This document shows positions 1 through 7,597 of a stretch of 15,267 nucleotides of DNA, one piece after another. The position numbers were made by a program, and so were the translations under genes. The DNA lies in NCBI GenBank assembly GCA_016193065.1, contig JACPSX010000060.1, forward strand, positions 1-15,267, read 5' to 3'. Within the stretch, counting starts at the first letter, position 1, and each line of letters opens with the position of its first letter. The DNA is from Candidatus Tectimicrobiota bacterium (GTDB lineage: Bacteria; JACPSX01). The notes under the pieces were generated by a model. The model was not told the DNA's origin. It saw only the letters and a program-made list of their open reading frames with translations, and did no database searches.

Positions 1-421
1 CGCCTGCGGGGGTCGCCCCCTCGGAGGCAGGGCTCCGAGAGGGCTGACTTTCCCGCCCTGAGCGCAACTGCCGGAGCAACGGGGACCCACCGGGAGCGGG
101 CGGGGAAGGGAAACCGCGCAGCCTGGACTTGCTTGCAGATAGCTCAATACTTAACGTGGCGGTAGCGGAGGGCTCCCAACCCGCCCGCCTCGGAAGGGTC
201 GTTGCGAGAGGCCGTGGAGCGAAGGGCGGGAAGGCGGCCCGTTTACTGGACCCGCAGAAACTGGGTGTGGGCGCGCAAATGAGGGGCTTGACAAGGAATC
301 TTAAAGTCCGTAAGGTCAACCTCTAAGGGTTCATATGTTCAGGATGAACTTGAGGGTTCCTATGGAGAGGCAGGGTGGTTTCGCGGGAGCCGCGGTTCAG
401 GCCGGTTCGGGAAAGACAGGA
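1..421. other. Gene-free GC-rich leader region upstream of zapB
   Basis: I recognise no gene here. The first 40 bases hold two adjacent hairpins: GGGGG (8-12) with CCCCC (16-20), and CTCGGAG (20-26) with CTCCGAG (33-39). The first 24 bases closely match 13069-13091, so the window may begin inside a copy of the dispersed GC-rich element seen there. An open frame at 129-326 (65 codons) resembles nothing I know and overlaps the promoter candidate at 288-316. No tRNA was seen, although deltaproteobacteria often carry tRNA-Pro and a merR-type gene upstream of zapB. Confidence 0.5.
288..316 (+). promoter_or_regulatory. Candidate sigma-70 promoter for zapB-zapA-6S
   Basis: A perfect -35 hexamer TTGACA (288-293) is followed after exactly 17 nt by TAAGGT (311-316), a weak -10 matching the consensus at three of six positions. 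It lies about 105 nt upstream of the zapB start and is correctly oriented. It is the only good -35 box I saw in the leader. Transcription would begin near 323. Confidence 0.45.
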
Positions 422-670
422 ATGAACAGCAAGAAGTGGGGGATTCTGGAGGCGCGCATTGGCGAGATGCTGGCCCGGGTCCGGAACCTGCATCAGAAGG
501 TGGCGGTCTTGGAGTCCGAAGCGGGTGGACTCAGGCGGGAATTGGAGAATAGCGCCAGGGAAATTCAGGGCTTGCGGGAACGCATTGGAGCCTTGATGGA
601 AGAGCGCCAGGTGATCCGCACGAGAGTCTCCACTGTGCTGAAGAGCCTCTCCAAATGGTCGCTTTTGTAA
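422..670 (+). CDS. zapB: Cell division protein ZapB-like, short coiled coil
   Basis: This is an 82-residue, almost entirely helical protein: no Pro, rich in Glu/Arg/Leu, with heptad-like Leu/Val spacing through about residues 8-75. ZapB-type proteins bind ZapA and stabilise the FtsZ ring in the cytoplasm. The function rests mainly on the size, the coiled coil and the position 21 nt upstream of zapA; coiled coils are poor evidence alone. I chose ATG 422 because an upstream ATG at 335 would add a 29-residue Gly/Arg-rich leader unlike the family, and because the coiled coil begins just after 422. The ribosome site is weak (GACAGGA). It is probably co-transcribed with zapA. Alternative: an unrelated small coiled-coil protein. 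Confidence 0.65.
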   Translation: MNSKKWGILEARIGEMLARVRNLHQKVAVLESEAGGLRRELENSAREIQGLRERIGALMEERQVIRTRVSTVLKSLSKWSLL

Positions 671-691
671 CTGGAGGATCGGGACCAGCCG

Positions 692-988
692 ATGAAGAAT
701 GCGATTGAGGTGCAGATTTGTGGGCGGCGATATGTGTTGAAGGGGGATGCGACCCCCGAACACGCGGGAAGGCTGGCGGCCTATGTGGATGAACAAATGC
801 GCAAGCTCTCCGCGTCGGCGGGTGCGGTGTCATCCCTGAACGTCGCCGTCCTGGCGGCCCTTAACATCGCCGAAGAACTCTTCAAGGTAAGAGAAGAAAA
901 GCAGCTCCTGGAAGAAACTTACGAAAAGAAGGCAAGCAACCTGATCGATCTCCTGTCCCGGGAGATGGACCCCGATCCGAAATTGTAA
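692..988 (+). CDS. zapA: Cell division protein ZapA
   Basis: The 98-residue length is typical of ZapA. The N-terminal half carries the family pattern of a short beta-alpha head (VQICGRRYVLKGDATPEHAGRL) leading into DEQMRKL; the C-terminal half (about 45-90) is a long helix with the characteristic NVAVLAALNIAEEL segment, followed by a coiled coil. ZapA binds FtsZ directly and cross-links protofilaments as an antiparallel dimer/tetramer. GGAGGAT lies 14 nt before the ATG, a rather long spacing. zapB precedes it by 21 nt. Its last codons form one arm of a 14-bp inverted repeat whose other arm is inside the downstream 6S candidate. The zapA/6S neighbourhood is conserved in many proteobacteria. 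Confidence 0.88.
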   Translation: MKNAIEVQICGRRYVLKGDATPEHAGRLAAYVDEQMRKLSASAGAVSSLNVAVLAALNIAEELFKVREEKQLLEETYEKKASNLIDLLSREMDPDPKL

Positions 989-1091
989 TCCCAGGCAAGT
1001 TTCTCTGGCTGAGCCCCGTAATTGCTCTGCATGGTACGGGGTGATTGTCATTTCAAGGATTCTGGCCTTGAATCTCTTTTCGGATCGGGGT
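969..1091 (+). repeat. Perfect 14-bp inverted repeat spanning zapA 3' end and 6S candidate
   Basis: ACCCCGATCCGAAA (969-982) is exactly the reverse complement of TTTCGGATCGGGGT (1078-1091). The left arm lies in the last codons of zapA and the right arm inside the 6S candidate. The 95-nt interval contains two further hairpins (CCCCGTA 1014-1020 with TACGGGG 1035-1041, and TTCAAGG 1052-1058 with CCTTGAA 1066-1072). Confidence 0.85.
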
Positions 1092-1130
1092 GGATGGCTC
1101 TTCCTGAGGAATCCCCGGATATTTTGCCCG
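990..1130 (+). ncRNA. ssrS: Probable 6S RNA (SsrS)
   Basis: 6S RNA mimics an open promoter and sequesters sigma-70 RNA polymerase. It commonly follows zapA, as here. What I see: a broken long stem made of GGCAAG (994-999) with TTTGCC (1123-1128), TTTCTC (1000-1005) with GAGGAA (1106-1111) and GAGCC (1011-1015) with GGCTC (1096-1100), enclosing a large central loop and an apical hairpin TTCAAGG/CCTTGAA (1052-1058/1066-1072) that resembles the tip of E. coli 6S. The 5' side has CTGAGCC next to the bubble, the same string found at the pRNA template edge in E. coli 6S as I remember it. Length (about 140-170 nt) is near the family norm of about 180. Exact ends are uncertain. A competing 14-bp pairing (969-982 with 1078-1091) crosses these stems. 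Confidence 0.58.
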
Positions 1131-1138
1131 AGTTCCAC

Positions 1139-1158
1139 GACAGGCTGTCCCCTTTTTT
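1139..1158 (+). terminator. Weak Rho-independent terminator candidate after 6S RNA
   Basis: A short hairpin GACA-GGC-TGTC (1139-1149) is followed by CCC and a run of six T (1153-1158). The 4-bp stem is too short for a confident call, but the T-tract sits just past the 6S candidate and directly before a new promoter candidate. Confidence 0.35.
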
Positions 1159-1161
1159 GAC

Positions 1162-1190
1162 TTGATTTTTCCTGGCTCAAGAATTAGGAT
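1162..1190 (+). promoter_or_regulatory. Candidate promoter for rny with a long leader
   Basis: TTGATT (1162-1167) and TAGGAT (1185-1190) are separated by exactly 17 nt; each matches the sigma-70 consensus at four of six positions. It follows directly after the T-run at 1153-1158. If used, it gives a leader of about 630 nt before rny. Confidence 0.4.
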
Positions 1191-1826
1191 CGTCGATGAG
1201 ATTATATGCGCGTTATCGCAGCATGGCAGTTGCTGGCAAAGGTTAGAGGACAGAGGAATCTCAACGGTGGCAGTTCCCAACGGGATTAGAGTAAGTTCGG
1301 CGGAGGGGAAAACAGGGAGTCTTTTCTCTTGGATCGGTTTTGCGATTTTGGGGCTTCTCGGCTACAGCGGCCCTTCTCGCAGATTCCGACGTGCACCCTT
1401 GATCACGATGTGGCCCCGCATTGGTACCGGTTGCCGGGTCGAGCTCTGTGGGGCAGGCACCCACCTTGCGGGTACCCGGAGCTCGGATCTGTGTGGGGAA
1501 GCATTCCCACCACCCCCTCGCCGATTCCAAAGAGATTTTGTCTCCACGACCGGCTGGAGTCGTCAGGAAAGTTTCGGAGTTGCCTCGGGACGCACGACTT
1601 CGCCGCCGGACGGTTTGCCTATCACTCCCTTTGGGGCCCGTTTCTTGAATTTCTGCCGCCTTCGGTTCCAGATCTGCGCCTGAGATCCTGCTGCCTCTCT
1701 TCCTGCGCCCAGTGACTTTCTTTATCCCGGCCGGAGCTGCTTGATCCGGGAGCTCGGGGAGGCCCCTGTCTCGTAGGGCTTTCCGGACCAAGTGAGGTGG
1801 CTCGGGTCCGAGAGGAGGTGGGTACT
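1191..1826. other. 636-bp stretch without a recognisable gene (rny leader)
   Basis: Long open frames exist on both strands (plus 1162-1683, minus 1261-1791), but neither resembles a known protein and both are expected by chance in GC-rich DNA. The stretch has several inverted repeats: GAGCTC (1441-1446) with GAGCTC (1479-1484) enclosing GGCACCC/GGGTACC (1456-1462/1470-1476), and GGGAA/TTCCC near 1497-1509. In E. coli the gene after zapA-ssrS is a 5-formyl-THF cyclo-ligase; it is absent here. The segment could be the untranslated leader of rny, an uncharacterised RNA or decayed coding DNA; I cannot decide between these. Confidence 0.4.
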
Positions 1827-1829
1827 TTG
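1813..1829 (+). promoter_or_regulatory. Ribosome binding site defining the TTG start of rny
   Basis: AGGAGGTG at 1813-1820 is near-perfect anti-16S complementarity with 6 nt to the TTG at 1827-1829. It decides the start against the in-frame GTG at 1797. Confidence 0.8.
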
Positions 1830-3392
1830 GAAAACTCGATTCTATGGATCATCGCAAGCGCCCTCTTGGGCATCTTGGGATTTCTTGGCGGGGTGCTGTT
1901 CAGGAGATTTCTGGTCGAGGCCAGGCTCGGGTCTGTTCAGGAAAAAACCCGCACGCTGCTTGCAGAAAGCGAGCACGAGGCCGAGAGGAAAGTTAAGGAA
2001 GCTTCTATAGAAGCCAAGGAGATTGTCCTGCGCGCCCGGGCGGAGTTCGATCAGGAGACCAAACAACGCCGCTCCGAGTTGCAACGGATGGAGCATCGAC
2101 TCATCCAGAAAGAGGAGATGCTCGACCGCAAGATGGACCTCCTGGACCGCAAGGAAAAAGACTTCATCAACAAAGAACGCAAACTTCAGGAACGAGAAAC
2201 GAGGATTTCACATCAGGAACGGAAGGCCCAGAGCATTCTTGAAGAGCAGATCCGGAAATTGGAGCAGATTTCCGGCCTGACTTCCCAGCAGGCGAAAGAG
2301 GAACTGGTGACGAAGCTCGTGGATGAGGCCCGGGTCGAGGCGGCAGAAAAGGTGAAACGAATCGAGGAAGAAACCCGGGAACTGTCCAGCCGCAAGGCTC
2401 GCGAAATCCTCAGTCTGGCCATTCAGCGCTACGCGGCCGATCACGTGGCCGAGACCACCGTTTCGGTGGTGGACCTCCCCAACGATGAGATGAAGGGGCG
2501 CATTATCGGCCGGGAAGGGCGCAACATCCGGGCCCTGGAGATGGCCACGGGTGTGGACCTGATCATCGATGACACCCCGGAGGCCGTGATTATCTCCTGC
2601 TTCGACCCCATCCGCAGGGAGATTTGCCGTCAAGCTTTGCAACGTCTGGTGGCCGACGGCCGCATCCATCCCGGGCGGATCGAGGAAGTGGTCAACAAGG
2701 TAAAAAAGGAGATCGAAAACGGTTTTCGGGAAGACGGCGAGCAGGCGATGTTCGAGCTGGGGCTTTCGGGAATCCACGTGGAGCTCTTGAAGCTTCTGGG
2801 ACGCCTGAAATTCCGCACCAGCTATTCCCAGAACGTGCTGCAGCATTCCAAGGAGGTTGCTTACCTGTGCGGCCTGCTGGCTGCCGAGTTGGATCTCGAC
2901 CCGAAGCTCGCGAAACGGGCCGGTCTCTTTCACGATATTGGCAAGGCGGTTGACCAGCAGATGGAAGGGTCCCATATCCAGGTGGGCATCGAGATAGCCA
3001 AGCGCTACGGGGAACCCCCGGAGGTGATCAACGCCATTGCCTCCCATCACGAGGATGTGGAGGCTTCCTGCATCGAAGCGGTCCTCGTGGACGCCGCCGA
3101 TGCCCTGTCGGCGGCCCGTCCCGGGGCGCGGCGGGAAATGCTGGAGAGCTACGTAAAGCGTCTGGCCAAGCTGGAGGAGATCGGCGAATCGTTTAAAGGG
3201 GTGGCCAAGACCTATGCGATTCAGGCCGGCCGGGAGATCCGGGTGATGGTCGAGCCCGAGCAGATCAAGGACGCCGAGGCCCTTTTCCTGGCCAAGGACA
3301 TTGCCAAGAAGATCAAGCAGGAAATGGCTTTCCCCGGTGAGATCCGGGTGACGGTAATCCGGGAGGTGCGCGCGGTGGAATATGCCCGATGA
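1827..3392 (+). CDS. rny: Ribonuclease Y (membrane-anchored endoribonuclease)
   Basis: RNase Y initiates mRNA decay at the inner membrane. From the chosen TTG start the protein has 521 residues, matching the family (about 520). Order: N-terminal membrane anchor (about 4-24), long charged coiled coil (about 30-195), KH domain with [12 protein letters not shown] (224-235), and an HD domain with the HD pair at 369-370 ([13 protein letters not shown]), then the conserved tail ending [12 protein letters not shown]. Start choice: a strong AGGAGGTG (1813-1820) ends 6 nt before TTG 1827, while the in-frame GTG at 1797 has no such site and would put ten polar residues before the anchor. The last 11 nt overlap the next gene, implying coupled translation. 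RicT, encoded nearby, belongs to a complex that affects RNase Y specificity in Bacillus. Confidence 0.96.
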   Translation: MENSILWIIASALLGILGFLGGVLFRRFLVEARLGSVQEKTRTLLAESEHEAERKVKEASIEAKEIVLRARAEFDQETKQRRSELQRMEHRLIQKEEMLDRKMDLLDRKEKDFINKERKLQERETRISHQERKAQSILEEQIRKLEQISGLTSQQAKEELVTKLVDEARVEAAEKVKRIEEETRELSSRKAREILSLAIQRYAADHVAETTVSVVDLPNDEMKGRIIGREGRNIRALEMATGVDLIIDDTPEAVIISCFDPIRREICRQALQRLVADGRIHPGRIEEVVNKVKKEIENGFREDGEQAMFELGLSGIHVELLKLLGRLKFRTSYSQNVLQHSKEVAYLCGLLAAELDLDPKLAKRAGLFHDIGKAVDQQMEGSHIQVGIEIAKRYGEPPEVINAIASHHEDVEASCIEAVLVDAADALSAARPGARREMLESYVKRLAKLEEIGESFKGVAKTYAIQAGREIRVMVEPEQIKDAEALFLAKDIAKKIKQEMAFPGEIRVTVIREVRAVEYAR

Positions 3393-4200
3393 CCTGAAGA
3401 TCCTTTTTATCGGGGACATTGTCGGCAAAATTGGGCGCCGCATGGTGGCCGAGTGTCTGCCGCTTCTGGTCAAGGAACACGGAATCGACCTGTGCATCGC
3501 CAACTGTGAGAACGCGGCCGGCGGCTTCGGGATCACGCCCAAGGTGGCCGATCAGCTCTTTAGTTGCGGGGTCCACCTGCTGACCTCGGGAAATCACATC
3601 TGGGATAAAGCGGAGGGGATCCAGTTTTTGGAACAGGACAGCCGGATGTTGCGCCCCGCCAACTATCCTCCGGATACGCCCGGGAGGGGTGTGGCTGTGG
3701 TGGAGGCCCCCGGCAGGGAGCGGGTGGGGGTCTTGAACCTCTGCGGCCGGGTCTTTCTGGAAGCCATCGACTGCCCCTTCCGTGCGGCCGATCGCGAGAT
3801 CGCCAAACTGAGAACCGAGACACGGATCATCTTTGTTGACATGCATGGGGAAGCCACTTCGGAAAAGGTGGCCATGGGCTGGTATCTGGATGGCAGGGTC
3901 AGCGCGGTGGTGGGCACCCACACCCACGTGCAGACGGCGGATGAGAGGGTCTTACCCGGAGGAACCGCCTACATCACGGATGTGGGAATGACGGGGCCCG
4001 CGGATTCCATTATCGGCATCCGCAAGGAGCTGATCATCGAGAGGTTTCTCACCCACCTCCCGCGCAAATTCGAGACCGCCCGCGGGGAGGGGCAGTTCAA
4101 CGCCGTCGTCGTCCAGGTTCACCGATCCACCGGAGTCGCAACCCACATCAGCCGATCTTATATCCGCTCGGCCTGGTTGAGCCAAGGACAGGAGGATTGA
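3382..4200 (+). CDS. ymdB: YmdB-family metallophosphoesterase (TIGR00282)
   Basis: This 272-residue protein belongs to the calcineurin-like family of Bacillus YmdB, a 2',3'-cyclic-nucleotide phosphodiesterase, usually encoded directly after rny. Binuclear metal motifs are in order: GDIVG (Asp12), NCEN (41-44), SGNH (69-72, with IWD following), DMHGE (153-157) and GTHTHVQT (178-185), then YITDVGM. All expected Asp/Asn/His ligands are present. Overlap of 11 nt with rny and family synteny support a two-gene operon for RNA turnover. GGAGGTG lies 13 nt before the ATG, so translation probably relies partly on coupling. It ends 5 bp from the convergent metG stop. The in vivo substrate outside Bacillus is not known to me. 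Confidence 0.93.
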   Translation: MPDDLKILFIGDIVGKIGRRMVAECLPLLVKEHGIDLCIANCENAAGGFGITPKVADQLFSCGVHLLTSGNHIWDKAEGIQFLEQDSRMLRPANYPPDTPGRGVAVVEAPGRERVGVLNLCGRVFLEAIDCPFRAADREIAKLRTETRIIFVDMHGEATSEKVAMGWYLDGRVSAVVGTHTHVQTADERVLPGGTAYITDVGMTGPADSIIGIRKELIIERFLTHLPRKFETARGEGQFNAVVVQVHRSTGVATHISRSYIRSAWLSQGQED

Positions 4201-4205
4201 CGGGT

Positions 4206-5804
4206 CTAGTCTTCGATCCGGAAGCTGGATCTTATTTCGGCAATCCTCTCGGCCGTGAGGCGAGGGAATAGAGGTTCGGGTTTTCCGAGCGCCTTTCCGG
4301 CTTTCATCCCTCCCCAGCGCGTGGCTTCGCCAAGAGTTGGCCTTTCCCCGTCTCCAGGATGGATCCCCAGTTGTTCTTCCATCTGCCGGGCAATTCCGGG
4401 CAGGAAAGGGGAAAGCAGCGTGGCCGTCTGGCGCAGGGCTTCCAGCGTACTGTAAAGCACCCCATCGAGCCGGTCTCTTTGTTCCGGGTCCTTGGCCAGG
4501 TTCCAGGGGGCCTTTTCATCGATAAACTTGTTCGCTGCCCCCACGAGCTCCCAGATCCCCGCCAAAGCCTTGTGAAACGCCAGTTCCTCCATGGACCGTC
4601 GCACTTCATTCAGGGCGCGCTCGGCTGCGGCTCGAAGGGGCTCCGAAACTTCCGCAGCCGGACACCCGGAAGCCGGATACCCGGGCGGGACTTGTCCCTG
4701 AGAATACCGGTGCGCCATGGAAAGGGTCCGGCTGAGGAGGTTTCCCAGGTCGTTGGCCAGATCGCTGTTGACCCGGTGAATCAACGTGGAGTGGGAGAAG
4801 TCCCCATCCAGGCCGAAGGCCACCTCGCGCAGGAGGTAGTAGCGGATCGGGTCGACTCCATATTGATCCAGCAGGCGGTTGGGATCCACCACGTTCTGCA
4901 GAGATTTGGACATCTTGCGACCTTCCACGGTCCACCAACCGTGGCTGAAGATCTGGTGGGGGAGCGGCAGGCCGGCCGACATGAGGAAGGTGGGCCAGTA
5001 GACCGCGTGGAAGCGGAGAATGTCCTTGCCGATCAGGTGGATGTTGGCCGGCCACAGGCTCTCGAGCTGCTGCGGATCCTCGGGATAACCTGCCGCTGAG
5101 ATGTAGTTGGCCAGGGCGTCGAACCAGACGTAGATGACGTGCTGGGAATCCCGGGGAACGGGAATTCCCCAGCGGAAGGAGGTGCGGCTGATGCTCAAAT
5201 CCCTGAGCCCGCCCTGGACGAAGCGGATGATCTCGTTGTATCGCGCCTGGGGCTGAACGAAATGAGGGTTTTGGGCATAAAAGGAAAGAAGAGCCTCCTG
5301 GTAGCGGGACATGCGGAAGAAATAGCTCTTTTCCTTGAGCTTTTCGACCGACCGGCCGCAGTCCGGGCAGTTGCCCTGGACGAGCTGGGTCTCGGTCCAG
5401 AAAGTTTCACAAGGCGTGCAGTACCAGTCCTCGTAGTCCCCCAGGTAGATATCTCCTTTTTCGTAGACCTGGTTGAAAAAGTGCTGCACCGCCCCCTTAT
5501 GGTGGGCTTCCGTCGTGCGGATGAAGTAGTCGTTGGAAATTTCCAGGCGCTGCCACAAACCTTTGAACCGCTCCACGACCCGGTCCGCCAGTTCCTGAGG
5601 GGCCTCCCCCTGCTGGCGGGCCGCCCGTTCCACCTTTTGGCCGTGCTCGTCGGTGCCGGTCAGGAAGAAAACCTTTTTCCCCTCCAGGCGCCGGTAGCGC
5701 GCCACCGTATCGGCGGCCACCGTGGTGTAAGCGTGACCTAGATGAGGAACGTCATTCACGTAATAGATCGGGGTGGTGATGTAGAAGGTTTTTTCTGGAG
5801 TCAT
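4206..5804 (-). CDS. metG: Methionyl-tRNA synthetase
   Basis: Charges tRNA-Met and initiator tRNA with methionine in the cytoplasm. The 532-residue class I enzyme shows the HIGH-type signature HLGH (21-24), DEHG (52-55), a single zinc knuckle C129-x2-C132...C146-x2-C149, WFDAL, HLIGKDILRFHAVYWP (256-271) and KMSKS (297-301), followed by a helical anticodon-binding domain. The C-terminal EMAP/tRNA-binding extension found in many MetG proteins is absent, so this is the short form. The region before the ATG (AACGAGCT) has only a poor ribosome site. It is last in the minus-strand run, 118 nt after ricT, and ends tail to tail with ymdB. Confidence 0.97.
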   Translation of the reverse strand: MTPEKTFYITTPIYYVNDVPHLGHAYTTVAADTVARYRRLEGKKVFFLTGTDEHGQKVERAARQQGEAPQELADRVVERFKGLWQRLEISNDYFIRTTEAHHKGAVQHFFNQVYEKGDIYLGDYEDWYCTPCETFWTETQLVQGNCPDCGRSVEKLKEKSYFFRMSRYQEALLSFYAQNPHFVQPQARYNEIIRFVQGGLRDLSISRTSFRWGIPVPRDSQHVIYVWFDALANYISAAGYPEDPQQLESLWPANIHLIGKDILRFHAVYWPTFLMSAGLPLPHQIFSHGWWTVEGRKMSKSLQNVVDPNRLLDQYGVDPIRYYLLREVAFGLDGDFSHSTLIHRVNSDLANDLGNLLSRTLSMAHRYSQGQVPPGYPASGCPAAEVSEPLRAAAERALNEVRRSMEELAFHKALAGIWELVGAANKFIDEKAPWNLAKDPEQRDRLDGVLYSTLEALRQTATLLSPFLPGIARQMEEQLGIHPGDGERPTLGEATRWGGMKAGKALGKPEPLFPRLTAERIAEIRSSFRIED

Positions 5805-5922
5805 AGCTCGTTGTTTTCTGCCATCCGAATTCTACGGCGTATTTATTCGGCCTGAAACTTGGTCCCGGACCCGGATGCTCCGGGCCTCCCGGGAAACCGC
5901 TTCTCGGATTTGTGTCCGCTCA
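5805..5922 (-). other. ricT-metG intergenic spacer
   Basis: A 118-nt gap, longer than the other junctions of this operon (which overlap). It contains short GC-rich inverted repeats (GGGAGGCCC-type near 5883-5893). I see no convincing promoter or T-tract, so metG is most simply read through from ricT. Confidence 0.4.
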
Positions 5923-6732
5923 TCACTCGTTCAAGGCCACTTCCATGAGTTCGTCCAGGCGTGCGTTCACGGTCTTGCCGTCTTCCATTTCCACCGTAAC
6001 CCTCTCCTGGAGGATGTGCGTCTTGATCACCCGCCCGCACCCTTCCTTGGTGCACACGGTTTTGCCGCAGTGGGGCATGTTCTTGCTCATCTCCACATAC
6101 GTCGTATGCTCGTAGGCCAGGCAACAGAACAGGCGCCCGCAGACCCCCGAGATTTTTGAAGGATTGACGGGAAGGTCCTGGTCCTTGGCCATGCGGATGG
6201 AGACGGGGTGAAATTCCCTGAGATAGCTCGAGCAGCACAGGTTCAGCCCGCAGGGTCCGAAGCCTCCGAACATTTTGGCCTCGTCCCGCACTCCAATCTG
6301 TTTCATCTCGATGCGGATCTTGAAATTCTGCGCGACCTCCCGAACGAGATCCCGGAAGTCGATGCGGCCCGGGGCGGTGAAAAAGACCGTGGCTTTTTTC
6401 CCTTCCAGGGCCACCTCCACCCGCACGAGTTTCATTTCCGTCTTGCGCTCGCCGATCTTCTGCTCGCAAAACCTCTGAATGGATTCTTGCAGGGCGGTGT
6501 TTCTCCGGTCTCGTTCCATATCCTCGGGTGTTGCCTTGCGCAGGACGTTCAACATCGGTTTGTGCTGCAGGATGTAGAACAGCTTGCGGGGAGGGAGGGC
6601 GACCTCCGCAACCCCCTGTCCATTTTCCGTCTCTAGGACGCAAACATCCCCTCTTTGCAGGTCGGGCAAATCGGTCTTGTAATCGTGGATCGTACTGCCG
6701 AACGGGAACTTCATCCCCACGACCCTAAACAT
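5923..6732 (-). CDS. ricT: PSP1-domain protein RicT (YaaT)
   Basis: A 269-residue PSP1-domain protein. In Bacillus RicT forms an Fe-S-bearing complex with RicA and RicF that promotes RNase Y-dependent mRNA maturation, biofilm formation and sporulation; its role in other phyla is less clear. Diagnostic features: PSP1 region about 85-175, and cysteine motifs GPCGLNLCC (159-167) and GVCGRLFCCL (196-205), plus CGKTVCTKEGC (222-232). I chose ATG 6732: it has AAGGAG about 8 nt upstream, overlaps the holB stop by 8 nt, and begins MFRVVGMKF as expected; the longer in-frame extension to 6852 is the holB tail read in another frame. The tmk-holB-ricT-metG order is a common bacterial arrangement. Confidence 0.93.
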   Translation of the reverse strand: MFRVVGMKFPFGSTIHDYKTDLPDLQRGDVCVLETENGQGVAEVALPPRKLFYILQHKPMLNVLRKATPEDMERDRRNTALQESIQRFCEQKIGERKTEMKLVRVEVALEGKKATVFFTAPGRIDFRDLVREVAQNFKIRIEMKQIGVRDEAKMFGGFGPCGLNLCCSSYLREFHPVSIRMAKDQDLPVNPSKISGVCGRLFCCLAYEHTTYVEMSKNMPHCGKTVCTKEGCGRVIKTHILQERVTVEMEDGKTVNARLDELMEVALNE

Positions 6733-7597
6733 GGTGGGACTCCTTAACGCCGGCTCGGGCCAGGGAGATGCGGGCGGCCAGGGCCTCAAGGGCGAGCTGC
6801 GGGGAGGCGTTTGCCCGCAGTTGGCCCAGGGTTTCCGATACCATGGTCGCAATCCGTCCCAGGGCCGCCGGCGGCGTCTGTAAGTTGATCTGCTTCATTT
6901 CCGGGATCTTGTCGCGGTTGACGACCTGCTCCTCTCTCGCACCGGATTGGAGAACCATCAAGTCCCGGCTCAGGAGCAGGAAGAGTCTCAAGAATTCTTC
7001 AAAGGTCCGTCGCTCTTTCCCGAAGTTCTGGAGAAGAGATTGGAGCCCTGCATTCCCTGGAGCTGGACCCGGCGTGAGCAGCAAGAAGGCCAGGGAGAGG
7101 AACTTCTCTCGCAGAGCCATGTCCATGTCCAGCGCCCAGCCCACTCGGCCGCGGGACAGGACGGCCCAGGGAGGAGGCTCCTCGATGACTTTCAGAAGCG
7201 CGTTTCCGGCCTGCTCGGTGAGAAATTCAGCGTCGTCGAGGATCGCGACCTTACGGGTCCCCTCGTGGGCTTTCAGGGAGAGGGCCCGCTGGAGGTCGCG
7301 GACCTGCTCAATCTTGAGGCTCTTGGCGTCCCGGCCGGGATCCGTTTGGGGCTCCACCAGAAGCAAGTCGGGATGAACCCCTCGGGACGCTTTCCGGCAC
7401 GAGGGGCATTCCTCGCAGGGGACCTTGGAGCCGCCGGGGCATAGAATGCCTCTGGCGAACGTCAAGGCCATGAGCCTCTTCCCGATCTGGGCTGGCCCCG
7501 TGAAGAGGTAGGCTTGTGCCACCCTTTTTTCAGCCAGGGCGCCGAAGAGAAATTCTCTGGCCCGTTCGTGCCCCAGGAGGACGCTAGAGCCGTTCAT
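6725..7597 (-). CDS. holB: DNA polymerase III delta' subunit, internally deleted
   Basis: Delta' is part of the clamp loader that opens the beta clamp. Present: the start LLGHERAREFL, a P-loop-like GPAQIGK (34-40), zinc cysteines C53, C61, C64, C67, and ALLKVIEEPPP (133-143). In the family this last motif is followed by a strand, the LLPTIxSRC arginine-finger motif and the lid domain before the helix LSxGxxGxAL. Here PPPWAV (141-146) runs straight into LSRGRVGWAL (147-156), so about 50 residues are missing while the frame is kept; total length is 290 against about 330-340. The C-terminal collar domain follows. Either a real shortened protein, a recent deletion or an assembly error. Overlaps tmk by 14 nt and ricT by 8 nt. 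Confidence 0.88.
   Translation of the reverse strand: MNGSSVLLGHERAREFLFGALAEKRVAQAYLFTGPAQIGKRLMALTFARGILCPGGSKVPCEECPSCRKASRGVHPDLLLVEPQTDPGRDAKSLKIEQVRDLQRALSLKAHEGTRKVAILDDAEFLTEQAGNALLKVIEEPPPWAVLSRGRVGWALDMDMALREKFLSLAFLLLTPGPAPGNAGLQSLLQNFGKERRTFEEFLRLFLLLSRDLMVLQSGAREEQVVNRDKIPEMKQINLQTPPAALGRIATMVSETLGQLRANASPQLALEALAARISLARAGVKESHHV

Noticed and set aside
129-326. 65-codon open frame at the left edge
   Set aside because: No recognisable motif, no ribosome site, Arg/Gly/Ala-rich composition expected of GC-rich non-coding DNA, and it overlaps the promoter candidate at 288-316.
1162-1791. Overlapping long open frames on both strands before rny (173 and 176 codons)
   Set aside because: Neither translation resembles a protein family; each is rich in Arg/Pro/Gly/Ser without domain pattern, and their coincidence on both strands points to GC-driven openness.
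2208-3542. 444-codon minus-strand frame opposite rny
   Set aside because: It is the antisense shadow of a well-conserved RNase Y gene; its His/Leu/Gly-rich translation has no motif.
5843-6643. 266-codon minus-strand frame in ricT
   Set aside because: Same strand as ricT but in a different frame; Arg/Gly/Pro-rich out-of-frame translation of the ricT sequence.
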